Counted from the first letter of the stretch, positions 25,800 through 35,130 are shown. The stretch: 64,000 nucleotides of DNA from an uncultured Prevotella sp. (GCA_900771975.1 CAAGPV010000050.1:1-64000), one strand, 5' to 3'. Made by a program: numbers and translations. The notes: a model not told the origin generated them from the sequence alone.

Positions 25800-25884
25800 C
25801 ATTTTAATGGAAAAATTCCATTTTTATTTGCAATACATTCGTTTTTCTATATTTGCGCTAAAGTTTTGCTTACTGTTCAAGATA

Positions 25885-26757
25885 TTATCCCAGCGGATTA
25901 TTATGATAGGCCCGACGCGTTTTTTCCTCTATTCCCTCTGCACTATATTCTCCTGTAATATCGGCAGTTTCCTTGGGGCTCAACTCCAAAACTTTCTCCA
26001 TATCCTTCGCAGCGCCCTCCTTGTCTCCCTGTTCCAAGCGAACTGCGCCACGCTCTTTATAAGCTTCGAGGTTGAACGGATTGGCTTCAAGAACATTGGT
26101 ATAATAGTCGATTGCTGCCGGCAAATCGGGGCGTTTCCTTTCAATACGAGCTTTCAACAATAGGACATCTTCTTGTCCGTCCGTATGTTCAATCAGCCAT
26201 TCGGCATCTTCATTTGCCCCAGCCAAGTCGCCCATTGACAACAATATTTCAGAACGCAACAAATAGGCCTCTCCATAGTTGGGATCCAAGGCGATGGCCT
26301 TGGTTGCCATAGCGACGGCATTGACATCATCACCTTGACCTCTTGAAGCTTCTGCATAAAGGAAACTTACAACCGGATTGTCTTTATCAAGCAACAATGC
26401 CTTTTCGCAAGCTCCACTCATGGCACTGTAATCTTCCATCATGAAAGCTACATTTGCCATACGAATGAATATTTGCTGATTGTCCGGTTGAGCTTCGGCT
26501 AATTTTTGCAATTCGTCAAAAGCCTGTAGCAACTCGTTGGTTCGGACAAACGCTTGCGACAAATAGTCGTGAATTTCTAAATCGTCTTTTATTTCCAATG
26601 CGTGTTGAAAGCACTTTATGGCATAGGCGGTTTCACCGCTTTTCAGAGCACGAACCCCATCATATTTCAAGACCTCGAAGTTGCGAGCCACATCCTCTTT
26701 TCTTTTTTCTTCTGTAGTTTCCTCTTTTGATCCAAAAAGTTTTTGAAAAAAATTCAT
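25885..26757 (-). CDS. Tetratricopeptide repeat protein
   Basis: A 290-residue cytoplasmic TPR protein without signal peptide. After a charged N-terminus (FGSKEETTEEKRKEDV) there are about six TPR units, for example GETAYAIKCFQHALEIKDD, NPVVSFLYAEASRGQGD and YGEAYLLRSEILLSMGD. It is probably a scaffold for protein interactions; the partner is unknown. It has the same direction as the hypothetical gene upstream and is separated from the aromatic operon by that operon's own promoter. Confidence 0.85.
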   Translation of the reverse strand: MNFFQKLFGSKEETTEEKRKEDVARNFEVLKYDGVRALKSGETAYAIKCFQHALEIKDDLEIHDYLSQAFVRTNELLQAFDELQKLAEAQPDNQQIFIRMANVAFMMEDYSAMSGACEKALLLDKDNPVVSFLYAEASRGQGDDVNAVAMATKAIALDPNYGEAYLLRSEILLSMGDLAGANEDAEWLIEHTDGQEDVLLLKARIERKRPDLPAAIDYYTNVLEANPFNLEAYKERGAVRLEQGDKEGAAKDMEKVLELSPKETADITGEYSAEGIEEKTRRAYHNNPLG

Positions 26758-26779
26758 ATTGTCTATTTCTTGCTTGTTA

Positions 26780-27376
26780 TTATCTGTTGGATTCTATTTT
26801 CTTACACAATTTACGATAATCGTTAATGGGGATAACATCCGTGCGTTCCCATTTTGGCCACATATCTATCAACGGACTAACCGCCTTACCTACATCCTTA
26901 TAACGTCCGAAACAAAACTTTGCATTAATGTATCCATCCGTTCCATCACGCGCAACGATATAGCAGAACATGGTTTGAAGGTAGCCGACTACCGTTTCCT
27001 GAACAACTTCTTCACTCAACCACTCTTGCTGAGGACACACACAACTCTCTATTTCTGCATTTGGATATTTTGCCTGAAATTGTTCAATACACGTTTTACG
27101 TAGTTGGTCTCCATCCTCTCCCTTGTATAGATTGGTGCGATAAAGCATCATATAATATGTTCCATGTACTTTATACTCATCCAAATGCTTTGGTTGAATA
27201 CCCAATTTTCCTCCTATTTCACCACTTGCTTTGCGGACTCCTTTTTTGGTGTTTTTCCAAAACTTTGACACTTTCTTGCCAAAAGATGCATTTTGTGAAG
27301 ATGTAGCAGGCAACTGCGCCTCAACAGACAACGCCACAACCCACATCGAAAACATTATAGATATCAATCTCTTCAT
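26780..27376 (-). CDS. Hypothetical secreted protein
   Basis: About 198 residues from the ATG at 27376: signal peptide (LISIMFSMWVVALSVEAQ), then FWKNTKKGVRKASGEIGGKLGIQPKHL and a mixed alpha/beta domain with two cysteines in ESCVCPQQEW. The ATG at 27376 is chosen because a -7 box TAAGTTTG lies at 27398-27405, inside the longer frame. I do not recognise the family. It may be cotranscribed with the TPR protein 22 bp downstream. Confidence 0.7.
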   Translation of the reverse strand: MKRLISIMFSMWVVALSVEAQLPATSSQNASFGKKVSKFWKNTKKGVRKASGEIGGKLGIQPKHLDEYKVHGTYYMMLYRTNLYKGEDGDQLRKTCIEQFQAKYPNAEIESCVCPQQEWLSEEVVQETVVGYLQTMFCYIVARDGTDGYINAKFCFGRYKDVGKAVSPLIDMWPKWERTDVIPINDYRKLCKKIESNR

Positions 27377-27487
27377 TTCCACTTTATCTTTTACGTGCAA
27401 ACTTACGCAAATTCTTTCAAACACCCATCTGTTTTTCATAAAAAGTATATTCCAAAAATGTCATGCGGCAAATAAAAAAAGAAATGT

Positions 27488-27518
27488 TTTGACAACACAT
27501 TTTCTTTGGCTATCTTTG
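27488..27518 (+). promoter_or_regulatory. Promoter of the aldose 1-epimerase gene
   Basis: TTTG (27488-27491), a 19 bp spacer and TATCTTTG (27511-27518): exact consensus, about 30 bp before the ATG. Confidence 0.85.
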
Positions 27519-27547
27519 TAACATTAAAAACAGTCACTTGAAAACAA

Positions 27548-28696
27548 ATGAAAAAACACCTTATTTATATTATATTGCTCTCGGCTATGCTATCGACATT
27601 GTGCCATGGTCAAACACCCACTTTGTCAGGCTTGTCCCCACAACGGTTTGCTTCGACCATCGAGGGGAAACCTACTTCCCTGTACATACTGCGCAACAGC
27701 AAAGGCATAGAAGCTTGCATTACTAACTACGGGGCGAGACTGGTGTCACTGATGGAACCAGACAGGAACGGGAAACTGGAAGATGTGGTATTAGGCTACG
27801 ACAACATAACAGACTACCATACAAAAGGACAAAACTTTGGGGCTACGGTCGGACGATATATTGGGCGCATCATCGGGCCTAAGTTCACCATTGACTCTAC
27901 CACCTATACGCTTCAAGACAATGGGAAAGGAGTAATCTCCCACGGAGGCAACCCGGGATTTGCCAACCGCGTATGGGACATAATAGACCAAACCGAACAG
28001 AAACTTGTCTTACGCTATATTTCTCCTGACGGTGAAAACGGATTCCCAGGCAAACTAACCACAATCCTTACCTACACGCTACTTGAAGACGGGGCTTTAG
28101 AAGTAGACTTCCAAGCTACTACGACCAAAGCTACCCATGTGAATCTATCCAACCACTCGTTCTTTAACATTAGTGGCAACCCTGTACAATCAGTTGAAGC
28201 ACAATACCTTTGGATAGACAGCAAAAAAATAGCGGAATACGACCAACACAAGAACGTAACCGGCCATTTTTATAAAGTCAGACACACGCCTTTTGACTTT
28301 CGGAAACCGCACGCTATAGGCGAACGCATCAACAACGACAACGAGCAACTGAACATAACGGGAGGCTACGACCACGCCTTTGCCTTACGACATTCAGGCG
28401 ATATCAGCAAGCCTGCCGCCATACTCTTCGACGCAAAAAGCGGTAGAACACTTACAGTATATACCACAGAACCCGCCATACAGATTTATACTGGCAATGG
28501 CCTTAAGGGCAATCAAACTGGCAAGCAAGGCATCACCTATTGCAAACGAGCTGCCATTTGTCTCGAAACTCTTCATTTTGCAGATAGCCCCAACAAGCCT
28601 AAATTTCCCAGCACTCTGCTCCGTCCTGAACAAACCTATCATTCGACTACCATCTTCTCCTTTACCACAAACCAACGTTCTTCCATAAGACCGTAA
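27548..28696 (+). CDS. galM: Aldose 1-epimerase (mutarotase), exported
   Basis: A 382-residue GalM-type enzyme interconverting the alpha and beta anomers of hexoses. It has a signal peptide (LIYIILLSAMLSTLCHGQ), so it acts in the periplasm. The family signatures are LGYDNITDYHTKGQNFGATVGRYIGRI, the catalytic His of NLSNHSFFNISG and the C-terminal CLETLHFADSPNKPKFPSTLL with the active-site Glu. Expressed from its own promoter. Secreted mutarotases are common in glycan-degrading Bacteroidetes. Confidence 0.93.
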   Translation: MKKHLIYIILLSAMLSTLCHGQTPTLSGLSPQRFASTIEGKPTSLYILRNSKGIEACITNYGARLVSLMEPDRNGKLEDVVLGYDNITDYHTKGQNFGATVGRYIGRIIGPKFTIDSTTYTLQDNGKGVISHGGNPGFANRVWDIIDQTEQKLVLRYISPDGENGFPGKLTTILTYTLLEDGALEVDFQATTTKATHVNLSNHSFFNISGNPVQSVEAQYLWIDSKKIAEYDQHKNVTGHFYKVRHTPFDFRKPHAIGERINNDNEQLNITGGYDHAFALRHSGDISKPAAILFDAKSGRTLTVYTTEPAIQIYTGNGLKGNQTGKQGITYCKRAAICLETLHFADSPNKPKFPSTLLRPEQTYHSTTIFSFTTNQRSSIRP

Positions 28697-28779
28697 GAGC
28701 AAGGGCTGAATAAACAAGTGGCAAAAGTGATTGCAACTTATAACGATCCTTTATAGAAAGCAAATAAATTTTAAAAGAT

Positions 28780-28810
28780 TTTGCCGTTAGCCTACAAAAA
28801 CGTAAATTTG
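28780..28810 (+). promoter_or_regulatory. Promoter of the barrel-like protein gene
   Basis: TTTG (28780-28783), a 19 bp spacer and TAAATTTG (28803-28810), an exact consensus. The last base of the -7 box is only 6 bp before the ATG at 28817, so the mRNA should be leaderless or nearly so. Confidence 0.8.
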
Positions 28811-28816
28811 CAACAT

Positions 28817-29620
28817 ATGAAGAAATTATGGTTAATAGCTTTGATTGGCGTAATTGGGCTTCCTGTAGAAGCGCAAGACGGATGCAGTAACGACACGATA
28901 GCCGTTGCCCCTATACAATCGTCTCAATTGATGGGATGTCGCGAAGCTTCTCCTGAGGAGAAAGCTTATGCACAGCACTTGGCGGAGATGAGAGAACAAG
29001 AGCAAATCGACCATACTTTACCTGCAATTGACAACAATGGGCAGGTAGAAATCAACAACAGTTTCTACCCCACCCCCTATTGGGCTTGGAACACTTGGCC
29101 CCTACACAAAGGGCTAAACGTCAACCTTGGAACTTCTGTTTTTGCCAATTTTGGAGGAAACGGCCATCATGGAGCCGGTTTTACCCAAGATGTTTCGTTA
29201 ATGTATGTCACCAATCTATCAAAAAAGGCAACACTTGCAGTTGGCGGCTACCTTAACAATATGACCTATAGCGGAGACAACTATACCACAGCTGGACTTA
29301 CAGCTATTTTAGGTTATCGGTTTGACGAGCATTGGAGTGCTTATGCCTTTATACAGAAAGCATTTGTAAGTGACAATGTAAGGCCCACTTTCTACCACCC
29401 ATATTGGGGAGGATACGACTATTACGGATTGGGCTATTTAGGCGGATTGGGCATGGGGTATAACTCTTGGAACAACCGAATGGTAGACCGCATTGGAGGT
29501 GGCGTACGCTACGAATGGGGGAACCATAATTCTTTGGAGATAAACGTTGAATTCGACCACGTCCCCACCAATATGTCTCATGGTTATGATACACGGCATT
29601 ACGATTACCCAGTAAGATAA
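28817..29620 (+). CDS. Hypothetical exported beta-barrel-like protein
   Basis: A 267-residue protein: signal peptide (LIALIGVIGLPVEAQ), then a linker with many charged residues and a C-terminal region of alternating strands ending in NVEFDHVPTN and aromatic-rich turns (PTFYHPYWGGYDYYG), suggesting an outer-membrane barrel. The ATG at 28817 is chosen because a consensus promoter ends 6 bp upstream, inside the longer frame. No family recognised. Confidence 0.65.
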   Translation: MKKLWLIALIGVIGLPVEAQDGCSNDTIAVAPIQSSQLMGCREASPEEKAYAQHLAEMREQEQIDHTLPAIDNNGQVEINNSFYPTPYWAWNTWPLHKGLNVNLGTSVFANFGGNGHHGAGFTQDVSLMYVTNLSKKATLAVGGYLNNMTYSGDNYTTAGLTAILGYRFDEHWSAYAFIQKAFVSDNVRPTFYHPYWGGYDYYGLGYLGGLGMGYNSWNNRMVDRIGGGVRYEWGNHNSLEINVEFDHVPTNMSHGYDTRHYDYPVR

Positions 29621-29638
29621 TTTTTACTTCCGGAAAAT

Positions 29639-29670
29639 AAGAGTTCCTTAAAAATAACATAACTCTTTTC
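29639..29670 (+). terminator. Possible weak terminator after the barrel-like gene
   Basis: AAGAGTT (29639-29645) pairs with AACTCTT (29661-29667) followed by a short T run. The stem is only 7 bp and the loop is 15 nt, so this call is tentative. Confidence 0.4.
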
Positions 29671-29750
29671 CACAATTTCATAACAACCTTCTGTTCATCT
29701 TTTGGTAACTTTGCATCAACAAAACAAATATGTAAAATAGCAACCAAAAG

Positions 29751-29966
29751 ATGGAAGAAAAAACATTTAATATTTTCGGCATGAAATGTGCCCACTGCAA
29801 AGCAAGTGTAGAAGAAACTCTTAGAAACATCGAAGGTGTTTCTAATGCCTGTGCAGACCTCAACAAGAAGACTGTTACCATTGTGTACGACTCGCAAAAA
29901 GTCTCCACCTCACAACTGAAACAAGCCGTAGCCAATTGTGGCAACTTTGAGTTGGAAACAGATTAA
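29751..29966 (+). CDS. Heavy-metal-associated domain protein (CopZ-like copper chaperone)
   Basis: A 71-residue single HMA domain: FNIFGMKCAHCKASVEETL carries the metal-binding MxCxxC (Cys-Ala-His-Cys). It likely delivers Cu(I) to the P-type ATPase encoded 29 bp downstream. The gene follows a -7 box TAACTTTG (29706-29713) by about 37 bp; its -33 box is weak. Confidence 0.9.
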   Translation: MEEKTFNIFGMKCAHCKASVEETLRNIEGVSNACADLNKKTVTIVYDSQKVSTSQLKQAVANCGNFELETD

Positions 29967-29995
29967 TCTCCATTCATCATAACTCTTTGTAATAA

Positions 29996-31912
29996 ATGAA
30001 GAAATCCATTCCTGTTGTTGGTATGGCATGTTCGGCATGCGCTGCTAACGTAGAGAGGAAATTAAATTCGCTCAAGGGTATCAAACAGGCTTCTGTCAAT
30101 CTTGCAGGCAGATATGCCCTTGTAGATTTTGACGCTAATGCCATTTCTCTTGAGCAGATGAAAAAAGCAATAAGCGACCTTGGCTATGACCTTGTTATAG
30201 ACGAGAAAGAAAGTGTTGAAGCCATTGAGCGAAACGAGTTCCGCAAATTGCGCTGGCAAACAATGCTATCTTGGATGTTTGCCATTCTCACCATGGCCGT
30301 ATCCATGGATTGGATTCCCCTACAATCGGCTACCGTTTCCAACCAAACAACATTTATCATCGCTTTGGCCAACATCATATTCTGTGGAAAACAATTCTAC
30401 AAAAACTCTTGGAAGCAGATAAGGCATGGGGTAGCAAGCATGGATACACTTGTAGCTCTATCAACATCCATATCATTCTCCTTTAGTACAATTGCTACAT
30501 TTGTACCCCAAAAAGGCGGAGCACAATGGCCAACCTACTTTGATGCTTCAGTCATGATTATCACGTTTGTGCTTACAGGGCGACTGCTTGAAGAAAAGGC
30601 AAAGGACACTATGACATCAAGTATTCGCCGAATGATGGGGATTTGCCCCAAAAACGTTAGATTGGTTTGTGGAAAGAAAACCGAAACCGTACCTTTATCA
30701 ACCATTCAGTGTGGAGATATTTTAGAGGTAAGAGCAGGAGAACGCATTCCGGTAGACGGAGAAATTATTATGTCAACAAGTTTCATGACAAATGATGCTG
30801 CCTATATCGATGAAAGTATGATAACCGGAGAGCCTACTCCCGCCCAAAAGAAAAAGGGAGACAAGGTGTTGGCTGGAACCATTCCTAACCAAGGGAAAAT
30901 AAGAATGCAGGCTCGTCAGGTTGGAGAAGACACCGCACTGGCTCACATCATTAATACTGTAAGAGAGGCACAAGGGTCTAAAGCTCCTGTACAACGCATC
31001 ACCGACCGAATCGCCCTCTTCTTTGTTCCAGCAATAGTGGGTATATCCCTTATAACATTTCTTTGCTGGTGGATTTTAGGAACAAACAACAACATTTCAG
31101 TGGCCGTGCAAAATGCAGTGGCCGTGCTTGTAATTGCCTGTCCATGTGCTTTAGGACTTGCCACCCCAACAGCACTGATGGTAGGTATAGGAAAAGCAGC
31201 AAACAGACAAATACTTATTAAAGATGCCTCTGCATTAGAACTATTGCATAGGGTAACGGCACTGGTGATGGACAAAACCGGAACGCTCACCATTTCCAAT
31301 GAACAAATCGATTTCACTAAATCTGACCAACTGCCTTTGGAAGAAAGAGAACATTTAAAACCGAATGCGACTGAAGCAATTAGCCTATTACACAAAATGG
31401 GAGTAGACACCTTTCTTATCAGCGGTGACAAAACGGATGCCGTAAAACATTGGGCAAACAAAGTGGGCATAAAAAACTATTATGCTGAGGTTAGACCTCA
31501 AGACAAAGAAGAATTGGTGAAAAAGCTACAGGCCAAAGGATATAGAGTGGCAATGGTGGGAGATGGCATTAATGACACCGCAGCATTGGCACGTGCCGAT
31601 GTTAGCATAGCAATCGGAAAAGGGACAGATGTGGCTATGGACGTTGCCAGTACCACATTGATGTCAGACGATTTAATACGCATTCCTGAAGCCTTTTCAC
31701 TCAGCAAACTCACAATAAGAATGATAAAGCAAAATCTGTTTTGGGCTTTTTCGTACAATGCAATATGCATTCCGCTGGCTGCCGGTCTACCTTTGGCTTT
31801 AGGATATGATTTTGAAATCACCCCATCATGGGCTGCCGGATTAATGGCTTTGTCCAGTATAAGTGTAGTACTGAATAGTTTAAGACTTTCTTTTATAAAA
31901 GGCTACAGTTGA
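29996..31912 (+). CDS. copA: Copper-type P1B ATPase lacking the nucleotide-binding (N) domain
   Basis: A 638-residue heavy-metal ATPase. One N-terminal HMA domain (GMACSACAANVERKL), the actuator loop ESMITGEPTPAQ, the membrane metal site ACPCALGLATPTALM, the phosphorylation site DKTGTLT (Asp426), SGDK (Asp478) and MVGDGINDTAAL are all present. Only 52 residues separate Asp426 from Asp478, whereas ordinary CopA has about 160-170, so the whole N-domain with its His-Pro ATP-binding motif is absent. The flanks align without a gap otherwise, so it is not a frameshift. Expected role: Cu(I) export; activity is uncertain. Confidence 0.88.
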   Translation: MKKSIPVVGMACSACAANVERKLNSLKGIKQASVNLAGRYALVDFDANAISLEQMKKAISDLGYDLVIDEKESVEAIERNEFRKLRWQTMLSWMFAILTMAVSMDWIPLQSATVSNQTTFIIALANIIFCGKQFYKNSWKQIRHGVASMDTLVALSTSISFSFSTIATFVPQKGGAQWPTYFDASVMIITFVLTGRLLEEKAKDTMTSSIRRMMGICPKNVRLVCGKKTETVPLSTIQCGDILEVRAGERIPVDGEIIMSTSFMTNDAAYIDESMITGEPTPAQKKKGDKVLAGTIPNQGKIRMQARQVGEDTALAHIINTVREAQGSKAPVQRITDRIALFFVPAIVGISLITFLCWWILGTNNNISVAVQNAVAVLVIACPCALGLATPTALMVGIGKAANRQILIKDASALELLHRVTALVMDKTGTLTISNEQIDFTKSDQLPLEEREHLKPNATEAISLLHKMGVDTFLISGDKTDAVKHWANKVGIKNYYAEVRPQDKEELVKKLQAKGYRVAMVGDGINDTAALARADVSIAIGKGTDVAMDVASTTLMSDDLIRIPEAFSLSKLTIRMIKQNLFWAFSYNAICIPLAAGLPLALGYDFEITPSWAAGLMALSSISVVLNSLRLSFIKGYS

Positions 31913-32463
31913 TCTAAACTTTTACGCTCGTTCTTGTGAAGCTTTTTAAAAGCAGACGGTGTAATTCCTGTTATCTGCTTAAACTGGCTACTCAAATAGG
32001 CTGCACTAGAATAGTTCATTTTGACGGCTATTTGGGCAAGAGAAAGTTCGTCATAACTTAACAATTCCTTTATGCGCTCTACCCGTTGACGCATATAATA
32101 GTTTTCAACCGTAGAACCTGTTACCTCTGAAAAAAGTTTAGACAAAGCACTATAATCGGCATGCAGTTCATTTACAAGATAGCTACTCAATTTCAGATTT
32201 GAGTAGCTATCTTGCTGATATACCAAATCAATTATCAGGGTGCGTATACGTTCAACTGTTCGCTCACGTTTGTCGGACAATAATTCAAAGCCATAGCTTT
32301 CCAGTTTGTCATGCAATAAACAACGAGTTTTATCCCCTATTGGCTGAGAAAGCTCTACAACGCCCAATTCTACCGACTTAGGAACAATCCCCACTTCCTT
32401 TAACAAACTCGTCACAACCATTTTGCAACGATCGCAAACCATATTTTTAATGTATAGAAGCAC
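31903..32463 (-). CDS. AraC-family regulator with an N-terminal HMA-like metal-binding domain
   Basis: A 186-residue protein. The first about 65 residues look like an HMA fold with MVCDRCK as the CxxC metal site; the rest is a double-HTH AraC domain (LSLAQIAVKMNYSSAAYLSSQFKQITGITPSAFKKLHK). It converges on copA and the two reading frames overlap by 10 bp at their 3' ends. It probably senses copper and controls the copper genes. Lies 17 bp after wecB. Short HMA-AraC regulators next to copper pumps are, as I recall, a Bacteroidetes theme. Confidence 0.85.
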   Translation of the reverse strand: MLLYIKNMVCDRCKMVVTSLLKEVGIVPKSVELGVVELSQPIGDKTRCLLHDKLESYGFELLSDKRERTVERIRTLIIDLVYQQDSYSNLKLSSYLVNELHADYSALSKLFSEVTGSTVENYYMRQRVERIKELLSYDELSLAQIAVKMNYSSAAYLSSQFKQITGITPSAFKKLHKNERKSLDQL

Positions 32464-32480
32464 TGAAAAAAGATTATATT

Positions 32481-33614
32481 CTAATTAGAATGTACTTTTT
32501 GTATATTTCGTTCCCTAACAGCACTTATAAGCGTTTGAACTATACGTTCTCCGCTACGACCATCCCAACGATCAGGAAGACCTGCTGACTTCCAATTTCC
32601 AGAGACCATATCATGTACGGCCTCCAAGAGTTTTTCCGGGTCTTCGCCCACCAACACATTGGTTCCTATAGTTACCGTTTCTATATGCTCGGTATAGCTA
32701 TTCAGAGTGATACAGGGTACTTGATTAAAGGTGGCTTCTTCTGCCACATTTCCGCTATCGGTAATTATTCCACGCGCATGAGCAGTAAGATAGCCAAACT
32801 GAAGATAGCTTAAAGGATTGACAACATAGAAATGCTCCATATTCCACTGTCGGGCTTTGGCAATTTCACGAACCGCTTTAGCTGCGCTTTCACGCAAGGG
32901 GGCGACAATGGGAGTTTTTCCTGCTGCCTTAAGTAGGGCTTCTATCATATTGCCAAGATTCTCTTGATGAGCTATCAGTGCCTTTCTATTAAGTGTAAAG
33001 ACGAGGTATTCCTCTTCTTTCAACTTTAGTTCATCAAACAAGGTCGGACGTTGTAGATGGTCACGGTTGTAGCGCAAATTATCTATAAGGATGTTTCCTA
33101 CCATATAGACTTTAGACAATTCTGCTCCCTCACGATTTGCAATGGAATTGTTTGAGATTCCTGCTGTAAACAAGATATCGGAAAGACCGTCTATTACCAA
33201 TCGATTAATTTCCTTCGGCATCGAGATGTCAAAGGAACGAGTTCCCGCTGCTATATGCGCCAAACAAATACCTTGCTTTTTTGTAACGATGGATGTTGCC
33301 ATTGTCGAGGCAAGATCGTCAACAACAATTACAACGTCTGTTGGATAATGTTGCAGATAATGCTCAAATTGTGACATAACCTGTCCTGTCAATTCATTCA
33401 GGTTCTCACAATCAACGCCCAAAAAGACCGTCGGAGGCGCTATGCTTAAATCGTTAAAGAGGTCCTTTTCAAGCGAAGAATCGTCTTTCTTGCCAGTGTA
33501 AACTAATGTGAACCCAATATCTTGGCCTTGTTTTTGCAACGTTTTTATCATCCTAATAATAGGTGCCACCTTCATAAAATTAGGGCGAGCACCTGCAACA
33601 ATACATATTTCCAT
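32481..33614 (-). CDS. wecB: UDP-N-acetylglucosamine 2-epimerase (non-hydrolysing)
   Basis: A 377-residue GT-B-fold epimerase that makes UDP-ManNAc for surface polysaccharides. AGARPNFMKVAPIIRMI at the N-terminus and the TDSGNVAEEATFNQVPCITLNSYTEHIETV segment are characteristic. It lies 21 bp after the SPFH gene and 17 bp before the AraC gene. A 14-bp palindrome ATTCTAATTAGAAT (32478-32491) spans its stop codon. Confidence 0.93.
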   Translation of the reverse strand: MEICIVAGARPNFMKVAPIIRMIKTLQKQGQDIGFTLVYTGKKDDSSLEKDLFNDLSIAPPTVFLGVDCENLNELTGQVMSQFEHYLQHYPTDVVIVVDDLASTMATSIVTKKQGICLAHIAAGTRSFDISMPKEINRLVIDGLSDILFTAGISNNSIANREGAELSKVYMVGNILIDNLRYNRDHLQRPTLFDELKLKEEEYLVFTLNRKALIAHQENLGNMIEALLKAAGKTPIVAPLRESAAKAVREIAKARQWNMEHFYVVNPLSYLQFGYLTAHARGIITDSGNVAEEATFNQVPCITLNSYTEHIETVTIGTNVLVGEDPEKLLEAVHDMVSGNWKSAGLPDRWDGRSGERIVQTLISAVRERNIQKVHSN

Positions 33615-33635
33615 CGTTCTTTAGTATACTCTTTT

Positions 33636-34616
33636 CTATTTCACTACAGGTTTGTTGTTGGTTTGGTTGTCGGAAAACAGTTCTTTGATTCCCGCAAGAC
33701 TACCCATAACATTTGTAGCTTCAAATGGCAAATAAACCGTCTTTTGATTCTTGCTATTTGCCAATTCTTCCATCATCTGTATGTATTTCTGAGCTAACAA
33801 ATAATTGGCAGGATTGGTACTCTTCCCAACAGCAGATGTTATCTTTTCGATTGCAATAGCCTCTGCCTCCGCTTTGCGAATGCGAGCAGTCGCTTCACCT
33901 TCTGCATTAAGAATTGCTTGCTGCTTAGCAGCTTCTGCGCGATTTATCGTGGAAGTTTTTTCGCCCTCTGATTGAAGAATTGCAGCTTGCTTTTGTCCTT
34001 CAGATGTAAGAATTGTGGCACGCTTATTTCTTTCTGCCTGCATCTGTTTTTCCATTGCCTGAAGTACGCTCTCAGGAGGAGTTATGTCTTGAAGCTCTAC
34101 CCGGTTGACCTTTATACCCCATTTATTGGTAGCATCATCAAGAACAGAACGCAATTTGGTATTGATGGTGTCACGGGATGTTAAAGTTTGATCGAGTTCC
34201 ATTTCTCCGATTATGTTGCGAAGTGTTGTTTGCGTGAGTTTCTCTATTGCATTAGGCAAATTGTTGATTTCATAAACAGCCTTGAAAGGATCCATAATCT
34301 GAAAATAGAGAAGCGCATTTATCTGCATTTGGATATTATCTTTCGTAATTACATTTTGCCGATCAAAATCGTACACTTGCTCTCGTAAATCTATCGTATT
34401 AGTGTAGATATAACGGCCATTACGAACTGAAACTATTTCCTTTGCGCGATCTATAAAAGGTATTATAAGATTGATACCGGGCTGAAGTGTCGCATAATAT
34501 TTTCCTAATCGTTCTATAATACGTGTTTCACTTTGAGGAATAATGACAACAGTCTTCTTAATAAAAATAATTGCCAAAAGGACAATTGCAATTAACACAA
34601 AAAAAATGTAATCCAT
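33636..34616 (-). CDS. SPFH/Band-7 (stomatin/QmcA-like) membrane protein
   Basis: A 326-residue stomatin-family protein with an N-terminal membrane helix (FFVLIAIVLLAIIFI), the SPFH domain (VVIIPQSETRIIERLGKYYATLQPGIN) and a long Ala/Glu-rich coiled coil (QSEGEKTSTINRAEAAKQQA). It forms membrane microdomain oligomers. It sits 40 bp after an NfeD gene, a conserved partnership, and is cotranscribed with wecB. Confidence 0.92.
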   Translation of the reverse strand: MDYIFFVLIAIVLLAIIFIKKTVVIIPQSETRIIERLGKYYATLQPGINLIIPFIDRAKEIVSVRNGRYIYTNTIDLREQVYDFDRQNVITKDNIQMQINALLYFQIMDPFKAVYEINNLPNAIEKLTQTTLRNIIGEMELDQTLTSRDTINTKLRSVLDDATNKWGIKVNRVELQDITPPESVLQAMEKQMQAERNKRATILTSEGQKQAAILQSEGEKTSTINRAEAAKQQAILNAEGEATARIRKAEAEAIAIEKITSAVGKSTNPANYLLAQKYIQMMEELANSKNQKTVYLPFEATNVMGSLAGIKELFSDNQTNNKPVVK

Positions 34617-34656
34617 AATAATTTGGTATTTAAATAAGGTTTAAAATTAATTTTGG

Positions 34657-35130
34657 CTAACAATGCTCATTGACTTGAATAGCTTTAACTGTCACAATGA
34701 TGGAGTCACGAGAAACTACACAAACAGATTCACCCTTCAAAATGGCTTTTCCATCTATGCTATGGGCTTTCCATATATCACCATACACTTTTACCCAACC
34801 ATATCCATCGTTTTCTATTGTTTCCGTTACAATGCCTGTACATCCAATCAATGCGTCGGCATTACTTTTACGTTGGCGTGATTTGGGATGGAACCTTCTT
34901 AGCAGGACCGGTCTAATAAAATAAATACTCAATACCGAACCAATGGCCCAAATCAAGATTTGGAGCCACATTGGACTATCACAAATTGCAGGAAAGATTG
35001 CAACGACTGCTCCAACAGCGAAACATGTAATATAGAAGTCGCCTGAACTAAGTTCCAAGATAAGACATGCAAAGGCTATAACTAGCCAAACAAGCCACAT
35101 ATTATCAATTAAATAAGTCAACATAGGCAA
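34657..35130 (-). CDS. NfeD family membrane protein
   Basis: A 157-residue protein with three or four hydrophobic segments at the N-terminus (MWLVWLVIAFACLILELSSGDFYITCFAVGAVVAIF) and a C-terminal OB-fold (LIGCTGIVTETIENDGYGWVKVYGDIWKA). NfeD proteins pair with SPFH proteins, and the SPFH gene follows directly. Gap of 12 bp from the M48 protease gene. Confidence 0.9.
   Translation of the reverse strand: MPMLTYLIDNMWLVWLVIAFACLILELSSGDFYITCFAVGAVVAIFPAICDSPMWLQILIWAIGSVLSIYFIRPVLLRRFHPKSRQRKSNADALIGCTGIVTETIENDGYGWVKVYGDIWKAHSIDGKAILKGESVCVVSRDSIIVTVKAIQVNEHC

Noticed and set aside
29996..31912. Frameshifted or truncated copA pseudogene
   Set aside because: Reading frame is intact through all motifs from the HMA domain to the last helices; only the N-domain is absent, so it is treated as a real variant.
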